From Shewanella sp. KX20019 (GTDB taxonomy: Bacteria > Pseudomonadota > Gammaproteobacteria > Enterobacterales > Shewanellaceae), in NCBI RefSeq assembly GCF_016757755.1, contig NZ_CP068437.1:2294001-2358000 (forward strand): a stretch of 64,000 bases of DNA, given 5' to 3'. Position numbers and translations under genes: made by a program. The stretch's first letter is position 1, and each line of letters starts with the position of its first letter. The notes beneath the pieces are model-generated. The model saw only the letters and a list, made by a program, of their open reading frames with translations. It was not told the DNA's origin and did not search any database. Shown in pieces: positions 44,611 through 52,905 of this stretch.

Positions 44611-45726
44611 TTGTCTTCATCTCACCCAAATTATCATCTCAGTGATGATCTTCTCGTTCCTGTTTTAGCCATTCTTGATGCGTTCCAAGATCCATATTTA
44701 AACAAAAGTTTTTTAAGTGCAGGCATGGTGACCAAGCTAGCAATTGAAGGCAAACGTCTGCAACTGGGCCTTTGTTATTCATACCCGTGTCAAACGCAAT
44801 ATCAAGATATCGTCATGGCGGTAACAAAAGAGTTAGCGGTATTGGATGCAATTGATGAAGTAGAGTGTGAAATCGACTTTCAGCCGGATACTGTGTCAGC
44901 GATTAGCGCGGTAGAACCTCTGCCAAATATACGCCAAATTATAGCGGTTGCCTCAGGAAAAGGCGGTGTTGGTAAGTCAACCACTGCGGTTAACCTTGCG
45001 CTAGCACTGGCGGCTGAAGGTGCCCGTGTGGGTATTTTAGATGCCGACATCTATGGCCCATCAATTCCAATGATGTTAGGTGTTGAACATTTTAAACCTG
45101 TATCTCCTGATGGGAAGATAATGACAGCGGCAACAGCGCATGGTATCGCTGCTCAATCGATAGGCTTTATGCTCGATGGAGATCAAGCAGCTGTATGGCG
45201 TGGTCCTATGGCAGCGGGTGCATTGGTGCAACTGCTGACCGAGACCGAGTGGCCTGAACTGGATTACATGGTCATTGATATGCCACCTGGAACCGGTGAC
45301 ATTCAGCTAACACTATCGCAAAAAGTACCGGTAAGTGGCGCAGTGATTGTGACCACACCGCAAGACATTGCACTGGCAGACGCTAAGAAAGGCGTTAACA
45401 TGTTCCAAAAGGTGAACATACCAGTGCTGGGTATTGTGGAAAACATGAGTTTCCATTTATGCCCTGAGTGCGGCCATAAAGATCATCCTTTTGGCGCTGA
45501 TGGCGGCGAAAAAATGGCAACTAGGTACAATGTGCCATTATTGGGACAATTGCCATTGCAGCTAAACATTCGTGAAGATGTCGATAAAGGCACACCAACC
45601 GTTATCGCTGATAGCGAATGTCAGGTTACTAGTATCTATCGAGAAATAGCCCGCAAAGTGGGTGCTCAACTTGCGTTATGCCAAGCGCAATCTAAAGTGT
45701 CAATAAGCATATCGGACGATGAGTAG
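44611..45726 (+). CDS. mrp: Mrp/ApbC iron-sulfur cluster carrier, P-loop ATPase
   Basis: 371 residues from a TTG at 44611, set by AGGGGG 8 nt upstream. An N-terminal MIP18-like domain (about residues 1-95) precedes the deviant Walker A SGKGGVGKSTTAVNLA. The CxxC pair in LCPECGHKDHPFG binds an Fe-S cluster between two subunits. It delivers Fe-S clusters to apoproteins. It heads the run mrp-udk-(dcd remnant)-pabC and is divergent from metG. Confidence 0.95.
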   Translation: MSSSHPNYHLSDDLLVPVLAILDAFQDPYLNKSFLSAGMVTKLAIEGKRLQLGLCYSYPCQTQYQDIVMAVTKELAVLDAIDEVECEIDFQPDTVSAISAVEPLPNIRQIIAVASGKGGVGKSTTAVNLALALAAEGARVGILDADIYGPSIPMMLGVEHFKPVSPDGKIMTAATAHGIAAQSIGFMLDGDQAAVWRGPMAAGALVQLLTETEWPELDYMVIDMPPGTGDIQLTLSQKVPVSGAVIVTTPQDIALADAKKGVNMFQKVNIPVLGIVENMSFHLCPECGHKDHPFGADGGEKMATRYNVPLLGQLPLQLNIREDVDKGTPTVIADSECQVTSIYREIARKVGAQLALCQAQSKVSISISDDE

Positions 45727-45732
45727 GTTTAA

Positions 45733-46371
45733 ATGAATTCAAAACAATGTGTTGTAATCGCAATTGCTGGTGCATCAGCCTCTGGTAAGAGTCTTATTGC
45801 TAAAACGATTTATGAAGAGTTATGTCGTGATCTAGGCACTGATCAAATAGGTGTAATTGCAGAGGATGCTTACTATCGCGATCAAGGTCATTTGTCTATG
45901 GACCAGCGTGTATTGACGAATTATGACCACCCCAAAGCGCTAGATCACGAATTGCTTTGTGAACACTTACAGACGCTAAAAGATGGTAATCCGGTTGATA
46001 TTCCTGTTTACAGCTATACCGAACATACGCGTACCGATGAGAAAGTAACCTTAACTCCTAAGAAAGTGATTATTCTTGAGGGGATCTTGCTGCTAACTGA
46101 CCCAGCATTACGTGACCAAATGGATGCGAGTGTATTTATGGACACACCGCTGGATATTTGTTTTATGCGTAGACTGTCACGTGATGTTGCTGAACGTGGC
46201 AGAACAATGGAATCAGTGATGTCGCAGTACACTGAAACCGTACGTCCGATGTTTTTACAATTCATTGAACCTTCTAAACAGTATGCAGATATTATTGTCC
46301 CCCGCGGCGGTAAAAACCGTATAGCGACCGATATTCTAAAGGCTCGAATACAGCATCTTTTAGTTAAATAG
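45733..46371 (+). CDS. udk: Uridine/cytidine kinase
   Basis: 212 residues, 6 nt after mrp. P-loop GASASGKS; nucleoside-binding YYRDQGHLSMDQR and NYDHPKALDHELL; lid region RRLSRDVAERGRTMESV. It phosphorylates uridine and cytidine with ATP or GTP in pyrimidine salvage. In E. coli dcd is the next gene; here only a dcd remnant follows. Confidence 0.96.
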   Translation: MNSKQCVVIAIAGASASGKSLIAKTIYEELCRDLGTDQIGVIAEDAYYRDQGHLSMDQRVLTNYDHPKALDHELLCEHLQTLKDGNPVDIPVYSYTEHTRTDEKVTLTPKKVIILEGILLLTDPALRDQMDASVFMDTPLDICFMRRLSRDVAERGRTMESVMSQYTETVRPMFLQFIEPSKQYADIIVPRGGKNRIATDILKARIQHLLVK

Positions 46372-46411
46372 AAGTATCCTAAAAAAGTGAGCTTAAGGGA
46401 CCCTAACGATC

Positions 46412-46573
46412 ATGCGCTTAACTGATATTGAGATTGAAGAGTGTTTAGATAAAGGCATTATCGTTATGGAACCTCACCTCTGCGCTGAGGTGAGACTTTA
46501 CAGTAAGCGTGAGAGTGCAAAATACAGAGATCAACAAAACGCAGTCGCAAACAGAATTAGTCAGGCTTGCTAA
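46412..46573 (+). pseudogene. dcd: dCTP deaminase remnant, internal in-frame deletion (53 of ~193 codons)
   Basis: The ORF begins MRLTDIEIEECLDKGIIVMEP, the N-terminus of Dcd. After four linking residues it ends EVRLYSKRESAKYRDQQ and NAVANRISQAC, the C-terminus (E. coli: [27 protein letters not shown]). About 140 codons, including the catalytic Ser, Arg and Glu and the nucleotide site, are gone, yet the frame is open and the TAA overlaps the pabC ATG. The joint lies at an 8-bp inverted repeat CTCACCTC/GAGGTGAG (46473-46494). It cannot deaminate dCTP. Another route to dUMP must exist elsewhere in the genome. Confidence 0.88.
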
Positions 46574-47391
46574 TGGCGCTAGTTTGGGTAAATGGACAAC
46601 CTGATGCCACGATTAGTCCTCTTGATAGAGGGGTAGCCTACGGCGATGGTTTATTTGCAACGATGCGAGTGAACAAAAGTGAGATTCAATTTATTGAATC
46701 TCACTTTTTGCGATTAGCTCAAGGTGCGCGGCGTTTAGGCTTTGATTGGCAGCCAACAACGACACTGCGTGAGCTGTTGTTACAGTGTGCTAAAGATAAT
46801 CCTCAGTCATGCCTTAAACTTCTCTTGTCTCGTGGTGTTGGTGGACGTGGCTATACGCCGCCAAACTCGAGTCTTGCGATTAACGAAGTTGTATCTGTTC
46901 ATCCGTTTCCCGATTTGTATCAACACTGGCAAAAAGTTGGGGTTAGCTTGCAAACTTCAACTGTGTTGTTGGCAAAGCAGCCACGTTTAGCGGGGATCAA
47001 GCACTGTAATCGACTAGAACAGATATTGGTGAAGTCAGTTAGCCTTGCTGACGGTTATGACGATTGGTTAGTGCTTGATAGTGATGGAGATATTATTGAA
47101 TCATCGATGGCTAACCTGTTCTTTGAAACGGATATCGGCATTGTTACTCCAAAGCTGTCATATGCGGGGGTTGCAGGTATGATGAGAGAACAAATCATTT
47201 ATCAACTGCTAGAGATGAAATTTTCGGTATCTGTTACTGAAATGAATGTTGATATACTCTCGAAAGTGAAACATATTTTTATGACCAATAGTTTACTCGG
47301 GGTTGTTGATGTCACTCAAGTTGACCAACAAACCTTTAGTATAGCGCCTTACACATCTTTATTAAGAGAGCGACTTGATCTGACATTATGA
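46573..47391 (+). CDS. pabC: 4-amino-4-deoxychorismate lyase
   Basis: 272 residues from the ATG at 46573, which shares its A with the stop of the dcd remnant. PLP fold-type IV enzyme: RGVAYGDGLFATMRV, the PLP Lys in GIKHCNRLEQ, and SMANLFFETDIGIVTPKLSYAGVAGMMRE. It splits aminodeoxychorismate to p-aminobenzoate and pyruvate for folate synthesis. It overlaps mltG by 4 nt (ATGA). Its translation may depend on ribosomes reading the remnant dcd ORF. Confidence 0.95.
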   Translation: MALVWVNGQPDATISPLDRGVAYGDGLFATMRVNKSEIQFIESHFLRLAQGARRLGFDWQPTTTLRELLLQCAKDNPQSCLKLLLSRGVGGRGYTPPNSSLAINEVVSVHPFPDLYQHWQKVGVSLQTSTVLLAKQPRLAGIKHCNRLEQILVKSVSLADGYDDWLVLDSDGDIIESSMANLFFETDIGIVTPKLSYAGVAGMMREQIIYQLLEMKFSVSVTEMNVDILSKVKHIFMTNSLLGVVDVTQVDQQTFSIAPYTSLLRERLDLTL

Positions 47392-48395
47392 AAAAATTCT
47401 TAATCGGCATGCTCGGGACCGGGTTTACGTTACTAACAGTCGTTGCAGTAGGGGGTTATTGGGGTTACCAAACCTTAACGATGTTTGCTCAGTCACAGCT
47501 TAATGTTGAACACGCACAAGAGTTAGAGATAAAGAGAGGTACGTCATTTAGCCAGTTCACCAATATATTAACCCAGAAGAAGTTAATTGAAGATGGTAGA
47601 AAACTAAAATGGTTAGTGCGTCTGCACCCTGAGTTAGCGCATATAAAGTCCGGCTTATATGAGATAGATCCACAAGAGACAGTTAATAGCCTTTTAGACA
47701 AACTGATTGCGGGAGATGAGAAATCATTTGCGCTTACACTACTTGAAGGGCAAACCGTAAAAGAGTGGCAACTTCAATTAGCAGAGCAACAAAAGCTCAA
47801 GTTTGATGATGGACTCTTTAATAGTATTTTGCTGAAAAATGGCGATGAGTCGGCTTTACCAGAGGGTAAGTTTTTCCCAGATACCTACCATTATAGGGCC
47901 AATAGTTCGGCCAATACGCTATTGCAGGAAAGTTATCGAAAGATGCAAGCTGAGCTAGAAAAGGCTTGGGAAAACAGACAAAAAGACTTACCGTTTAAGT
48001 CGTCGTATGAACTGCTTATACTCGCGTCTATTATTGAAAAAGAGACAGGTAAAGCCAGTGAAAGACCTTGGATAGCGGCAGTCTTCATTAATCGTTTACG
48101 CAAAGGGATGCGCTTGCAAACGGATCCTACCGTTATTTATGGGATGGGCGAACGTTACCAAGGGAATATCACTCGCAAAGATCTGCGAGAGCAAACGGCT
48201 TTTAATACCTATAGAATTAACGGGCTACCACCAACGCCAATCGCGGCACCAAGCCTAGCGGCCTTGCATGCAGCAGCAAATCCTGCCGATGTGGATTACC
48301 TTTATTTTGTCTCGCGCAATGATGGTAGTCATGTATTTTCAAAAACACTGTTGGAACATAATCGAGCAGTGAACAAATATCAGAGAAATCGATGA
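47388..48395 (+). CDS. mltG: Endolytic murein transglycosylase MltG (YceG)
   Basis: 335 residues. One N-terminal membrane helix (about residues 5-27), a LysM-like region, and the YceG domain. The catalytic Glu lies in LILASIIEKETGKASERP; LQTDPTVIYGMG and NTYRINGLPPTPIAAPSLAALHAAANP are the other signatures. It cuts nascent glycan strands at the inner membrane. Overlaps pabC and tmk by 4 nt each. Confidence 0.96.
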   Translation: MKKFLIGMLGTGFTLLTVVAVGGYWGYQTLTMFAQSQLNVEHAQELEIKRGTSFSQFTNILTQKKLIEDGRKLKWLVRLHPELAHIKSGLYEIDPQETVNSLLDKLIAGDEKSFALTLLEGQTVKEWQLQLAEQQKLKFDDGLFNSILLKNGDESALPEGKFFPDTYHYRANSSANTLLQESYRKMQAELEKAWENRQKDLPFKSSYELLILASIIEKETGKASERPWIAAVFINRLRKGMRLQTDPTVIYGMGERYQGNITRKDLREQTAFNTYRINGLPPTPIAAPSLAALHAAANPADVDYLYFVSRNDGSHVFSKTLLEHNRAVNKYQRNR

Positions 48396-49036
48396 ATACA
48401 GAATCAACCGTGGCTAATAACGCCAAGTTTGTTGTCATAGAAGGGCTTGAAGGCGCAGGAAAATCTAGCGCAATCGCATTAGTACGTGATTTTATAGAAA
48501 AGCACACTGGTCAAATCCCTGTTTGCACCCGCGAGCCTGGTGGTACACCGTTAGCAGAACAGATGCGTGATTTGGTTAAAATTGCCAACGAATCAGACCC
48601 ATTATGCGATGAAGCAGAATGCTTAATATTTTATGCCGCTAGGGCGCAACTGGTTGCGAATGTGATTAAGCCATCTCTTGCCGAGGGTAAGTGGGTTCTT
48701 GGCGATAGACACAACCTTTCATCGCTGGCATATCAAGGGGGAGGTCGCGATCTTATGCCATTGGTTTCAGCCATTAGTGATGCAACGTTAAAAGGTTTTA
48801 AACCAGATTTGACACTCTACTTGGACATTGACCCTAAGCTTGGATTGGCACGTGCAGCTAACCGTGGTGAGTTGGACAGGATAGAGCAGCAAGAGATCGC
48901 CTTCTTTAATCGAACTCGGGCAACGTTTTTATCCTACGCAGACAACGACGACTCTATTATGATCATTGATGCGAGCCAGAGCATGGCCGCAGTGCATAAA
49001 GATATCATTGCAGTACTACAAGATCAGGCCTGGTAA
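48392..49036 (+). CDS. tmk: Thymidylate kinase
   Basis: 214 residues. P-loop EGLEGAGKSSAI, then TREPGGTPLAEQMRDLV, and ADR-type DRHNLSSLAYQGGGRDL, as in the E. coli type with its lid basic residue set. It makes dTDP from dTMP. Its substrate supply through dUMP is the pathway affected by the loss of dcd four genes upstream. ATG overlaps mltG stop. Confidence 0.96.
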   Translation: MNTESTVANNAKFVVIEGLEGAGKSSAIALVRDFIEKHTGQIPVCTREPGGTPLAEQMRDLVKIANESDPLCDEAECLIFYAARAQLVANVIKPSLAEGKWVLGDRHNLSSLAYQGGGRDLMPLVSAISDATLKGFKPDLTLYLDIDPKLGLARAANRGELDRIEQQEIAFFNRTRATFLSYADNDDSIMIIDASQSMAAVHKDIIAVLQDQAW

Positions 49037-49037
49037 T

Positions 49038-49955
49038 ATGCAGCTCTTACCGTGGTTGCAGGACGCAAATGATGCGTTTAACACCCTGTTAAATCGTCAA
49101 CAGGTCGCACATGCTTATCTTATTGGATTAGATGCAGGTTATGGCGGTGAAACGTTGGCATTGATGCTGGCGAAAGCGTCATTATGCAGCCAAGTGGGGG
49201 TTTCTGCTGCCTGTGGTTTTTGTAAAGCATGTCAGTTAATTGAAGCTAATAGTCATCCTGACTTTTATAAAATTGAAGCTGATGGTGCGCAAATCAAAGT
49301 TGATCAGATTCGGACGTTATGCCAGAAACTAACGACAACAGCACAACAAGGTGGACGACGAGTTGCCGTCATTCTTAATTGTGAGCGTCTCAACCAAGCT
49401 TCTGCAAACGCCTTGCTTAAAACACTAGAGGAGCCGGGTAAAGACACGATTCTTTTTCTGCAAGCTAATACGCCGAGTCGGTTAATGGCGACAATTAGCA
49501 GTCGCTGCCAAAGGATCCAAGTTAAACTTCCATCAAGAGTGGATGTGAAGAGCTGGCTTAGCGATGAGCTTAAAGCATCTGATGATTACAGCTGGTGTTT
49601 ACCTGTCGTTGGTGGGCCATTAGCGATTGTCTCAGCAATTGAAAGTGGCCGCTACCAAAGCTTATTAGACTTCAGAAAAGGTTGGATTCAAAGTTTGTCG
49701 TCGGCTCAGCTCTGTGCTAGCTTACAAAATGTGAATGAAAAGCAAGTTTCTGACGCAATTAAGGTTTTATACCTAGTTTTGCATCGAAAACTTGTGAAAG
49801 ATCAGGCGATGGACCCTTTAATACGCGCATCAATTGCGGTATTTGCAGCCAAGGTCATGCAGCAAGAAACGCGCTTGTCAGTGATGCCAACGGTGAATAC
49901 ATTGGGGTTATTTGAAGGCATAGTCAGAGAATACACTCAGTTATTGGACCACTAA
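49038..49955 (+). CDS. holB: DNA polymerase III delta' subunit
   Basis: 305 residues; ATG one base after the tmk stop. Clamp-loader AAA+ fold without a working P-loop (GLDAGYGGETLAL, no Lys), as expected for delta'. Zinc motif CGFCKAC, then ANALLKTLEEP and the SRC motif ISSRCQRI. It acts as the stator of the clamp loader. Confidence 0.94.
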   Translation: MQLLPWLQDANDAFNTLLNRQQVAHAYLIGLDAGYGGETLALMLAKASLCSQVGVSAACGFCKACQLIEANSHPDFYKIEADGAQIKVDQIRTLCQKLTTTAQQGGRRVAVILNCERLNQASANALLKTLEEPGKDTILFLQANTPSRLMATISSRCQRIQVKLPSRVDVKSWLSDELKASDDYSWCLPVVGGPLAIVSAIESGRYQSLLDFRKGWIQSLSSAQLCASLQNVNEKQVSDAIKVLYLVLHRKLVKDQAMDPLIRASIAVFAAKVMQQETRLSVMPTVNTLGLFEGIVREYTQLLDH

Positions 49956-49961
49956 AACACT

Positions 49962-50288
49962 ATGACGAAACTTGTTGTCAATTTTGATACTGTGCATCAA
50001 CTTTATCGGGCCTATATGCCTTTCATAAAGCCTGCAGGGTTATTTATTGGCAGTACAGAGAGTTATTTTCTTGGCCAATCTCTGTCAGTGGCGTATCACC
50101 TCCCGGGCTCAACTGAGAGAATGCAGTTTGAGGGCGTTGTAGTTTGGATTAACCCCATAGGGGCATCAGGCGGGCGTCCTGCTGGTATTGGCGTGAAAAT
50201 AATCTCTGAGCCAGACATCCACAAACACCATATTGAAAAGCTACTTTCTGCCGAACTGTCATCTGGAGATTTGACCTGCACTATGTAG
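49962..50288 (+). CDS. pilZ: PilZ-domain protein, type IV pilus type
   Basis: 108 residues, 6 nt after holB. PilZ domain ending in GGRPAGIGVKI with the FEGVVVWINP strand. It lacks the RxxxR c-di-GMP motif at its N-terminus, as in the PilZ proper of Pseudomonas pili, which also sits after holB. Likely a pilus assembly factor rather than a c-di-GMP receptor. Confidence 0.9.
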   Translation: MTKLVVNFDTVHQLYRAYMPFIKPAGLFIGSTESYFLGQSLSVAYHLPGSTERMQFEGVVVWINPIGASGGRPAGIGVKIISEPDIHKHHIEKLLSAELSSGDLTCTM

Positions 50289-50329
50289 CTCGGTAGACTT
50301 GCTCTCCTTTTAGCTAGTTGGACTCTCCA

Positions 50330-51118
50330 GTGCTTATCGATTCACATTGTCATTTAGACCGCCTCAAAACTGCCCCCGATCAAGATACTTTAACGAACAT
50401 TATTAATGCAGCTAAAGCGCGTGATATTGCCTACTTTTTGTGTGTGAATGTTAGGCAACAGGGTTTTATTGAGATGAAGCAGAAAATGGCTTCATTTGAT
50501 GAGGTTTTTCTATCTGCAGGTGTTCATCCACTTGATGTACAAGACGGACTAAATGTCGAACAGATAGAGCAGTTCGCCCGCGATGAAAAAGTGGTCGCAA
50601 TAGGGGAGACAGGCTTAGACTATTTCTATGCTAACGAGACAAAAGCGTTACAACAATCTTGTTTTGAACAGCAGATAGATCTTGCCGTTAAGGTTAAAAA
50701 GCCACTGATTATTCATACTCGTGATGCAAGAGAAGATACCATTGATTTTCTCAAGCGTGGCAACGCAGATTCTGTTGGTGGCGTATTGCACTGCTTTACC
50801 GAAAACTGGGAGATGGCCAAAGCTGCAATTGATATGGGCTTTTACATTTCCGTGTCAGGAATTGTCACTTTTAAGAATGCCGGTGAACTGCGCAGCGTCA
50901 TTAGAAAAGTGCCAAAAGATAGACTGCTTGTTGAGACAGATTCTCCTTATTTGGCCCCTGTACCCCATCGAGGGCAAGAGAATCAACCTGCTTTTGTGCG
51001 TGATGTTGCTGAGTTTGTTGCTGAGTTAAGAGGAGATAAATATGCTGATGTTGCTGAGTACACAACAGAAAACTTCTTCAACTTATTTAAAGATGCTGCA
51101 CGTATCGCCGGCAGATAA
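50330..51118 (+). CDS. ycfH: TatD-family metal-dependent hydrolase (YcfH)
   Basis: 262 residues from a GTG at 50330, giving MLIDSHCHLDRL, the family start; a TTG at 50318 is an alternative. Metal ligands: DSHCHLD, GETGLDYFY (Glu), IIHTRDA (His), GGVLHCFTE (His) and ETDSPYLAPVPHRG (Asp). Probable DNase/RNase or D-aminoacyl processing enzyme. Last gene of the run from pabC; its order matches E. coli pabC-yceG-tmk-holB-ycfH. Confidence 0.95.
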   Translation: MLIDSHCHLDRLKTAPDQDTLTNIINAAKARDIAYFLCVNVRQQGFIEMKQKMASFDEVFLSAGVHPLDVQDGLNVEQIEQFARDEKVVAIGETGLDYFYANETKALQQSCFEQQIDLAVKVKKPLIIHTRDAREDTIDFLKRGNADSVGGVLHCFTENWEMAKAAIDMGFYISVSGIVTFKNAGELRSVIRKVPKDRLLVETDSPYLAPVPHRGQENQPAFVRDVAEFVAELRGDKYADVAEYTTENFFNLFKDAARIAGR

Positions 51119-51167
51119 TCATATTTAGCGTTCTTTCTCGCAGATTTTAAATGCCAAATTTTAGACA

Positions 51168-51206
51168 AAAAAAGACCCAAAACTATTCCAATTGTTCTGG
51201 GTCTAG
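51168..51206 (-). terminator. Terminator for rsmF on the minus strand
   Basis: Minus strand: AGACCCA...TGGGTCT stem, AT-rich loop, then seven T. It lies about 165 nt after the rsmF stop and 50 nt after tatD. Confidence 0.65.
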
Positions 51207-51368
51207 GGGAATGGCTCTCTAGGAGCCGTGCGCTACTGTTGATAACCGTTAGGTTAAAATCTGCTATTTACTCAAACTCAGTAAAAACTAATGTATTAGA
51301 GTGTAGTAGAGCATTCGCCATTCAGCCTTTTTATTTTATTAAGCTTCCCATCTATATGTAACTAAACA

Positions 51369-52793
51369 TTACAGGCTTGGGTAACGTGCAATTTTGTCTT
51401 TTACTAAGTCTCTGGGAAGGTTGTTTTTTAGCTTATTTCCAAGGTGTTTAACGACACCTAATGAACATCCAGCATAACTGACAATTGTTTCGCCTTGGGG
51501 CTTAATCTTTTCGGGTAACGGGATATCACGACCCATCAGAAACGCTTGTGCCTCTTCATCTGTTAAAGTAGCGCTTATCGGTGTATTTAATGCTGATATT
51601 GCTTCGTGCTTAACTTTAAACCCCTTTTTTAATATATCGGCCAGTTTGATACCGATGCGTTGAAAACGCATTTTTCCGATAAGCGCATTAAACGGTAGCG
51701 GGAAAAGCCATATTTCAGCATCGCGTACATAAATATCACCGTCATTAGCCAGAGCCATATCGAACGAGGTCTGAAGGTATTCGGAAAGTGCTGCGATCTG
51801 TTTGGCTGATGCCTTTTCAAACGGAAAGTTTTTTTGCTTTCGAGGCTCAGGTAAATGACGTTCTATACTCGATACTTTCTTTATTTTAGCAACGAAAAAG
51901 CCCTCACTATCGTAAATTTGCGGCCATACGTGCAAAAAACCCTCTTCTGTACAGGCTTTGTCTGCGCCCGGAAATAGTGACGATAAGCTAATAAACTCAA
52001 CCGCCTCGGGATAACATTCCTTCAAATAAGCACATACCTGTTGATTTTCTTTTCGACTTAAGGCACAGGTTGAATAGACTAACTCACCGCCGGTTTTTAA
52101 CGCTTGAAATGCAGAGTCAATTAACTCTTTTTGGGTGTTTACGATGCCTTTAACATCATTGTTATCCCAATTTTTTAATGCATCGGGATCTTTCCTAATG
52201 GTGCCTTCACCGCTACATGGCGCATCAAGTAATATTGAATCAAACACTTCAAACATATATTCGCCAAACACACGAGCGTCAAAATGGGTCAATGCACAGT
52301 TGGAAACACCCATTCGAGCTATATTGGCATGTAGCACCTTCACTCGACTAGCAGAGTACTCATTGGCAACAAGTAGCCCCTTGTTGTTCATCAGTGCGGC
52401 AATTTGAGTGGTTTTTGAACCTGGGGCTGCAGCCATGTCTAGCACATATTGTTGGGCGCTGTTTTCCTCTTGAGCTATTAGTGCAGTAGGTGGCAGCATT
52501 GAGCTAGCTTCTTGTATATAAAAAAGCCCTTGCAGGTGCTCTATGGTATTGCCGAGCTGAATGTCGTGGCATAATTCGATCCAATAGCCGTGCTCACACC
52601 AAGGGATCTCGGTGAAACTCCAGCCTTTCGGGGTCATCAATGCGATGAAATCCTCTGCAGCTATCTTTAGCGTATTGACACGTATAGAGGGGCGCAGTGG
52701 CTTGTTGCTAAAACGGATAAAGTCTTCCATGGTGAGGTGAGGTGGAAGATCTTGTTCGATGCTACTGATAAAATTCTGATTAAAATGAGCCAT
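51369..52793 (-). CDS. rsmF: 16S rRNA m5C1407 methyltransferase RsmF
   Basis: 474 residues, as in E. coli YebU. SAM site in VLDMAAAPGSKTTQIAALM. Two catalytic cysteines: LLDAPCSGEGTIRKD and VYSTCALSRKENQQVC. A C-terminal PUA-like region (about 390-474) fits RsmF rather than RsmB. It methylates C1407 in the 30S decoding region. In E. coli it follows letB; here another gene lies in between. Confidence 0.96.
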   Translation of the reverse strand: MAHFNQNFISSIEQDLPPHLTMEDFIRFSNKPLRPSIRVNTLKIAAEDFIALMTPKGWSFTEIPWCEHGYWIELCHDIQLGNTIEHLQGLFYIQEASSMLPPTALIAQEENSAQQYVLDMAAAPGSKTTQIAALMNNKGLLVANEYSASRVKVLHANIARMGVSNCALTHFDARVFGEYMFEVFDSILLDAPCSGEGTIRKDPDALKNWDNNDVKGIVNTQKELIDSAFQALKTGGELVYSTCALSRKENQQVCAYLKECYPEAVEFISLSSLFPGADKACTEEGFLHVWPQIYDSEGFFVAKIKKVSSIERHLPEPRKQKNFPFEKASAKQIAALSEYLQTSFDMALANDGDIYVRDAEIWLFPLPFNALIGKMRFQRIGIKLADILKKGFKVKHEAISALNTPISATLTDEEAQAFLMGRDIPLPEKIKPQGETIVSYAGCSLGVVKHLGNKLKNNLPRDLVKDKIARYPSL

Positions 52794-52905
52794 ATGCTTG
52801 AGGTAATGCGATAAAGTATTCAGATTATAACCCTAAACAGCGATATAGTGGGAGCACATGTATGGAACTGTGTAGTGATGTACGCGATTAGGAGAGAACC
52901 CCTAG

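Noticed and set aside
49038..49955. Possible inactivating loss of the P-loop Lys in HolB
   Set aside because: Delta' subunits normally lack a functional Walker A site, so this is expected.
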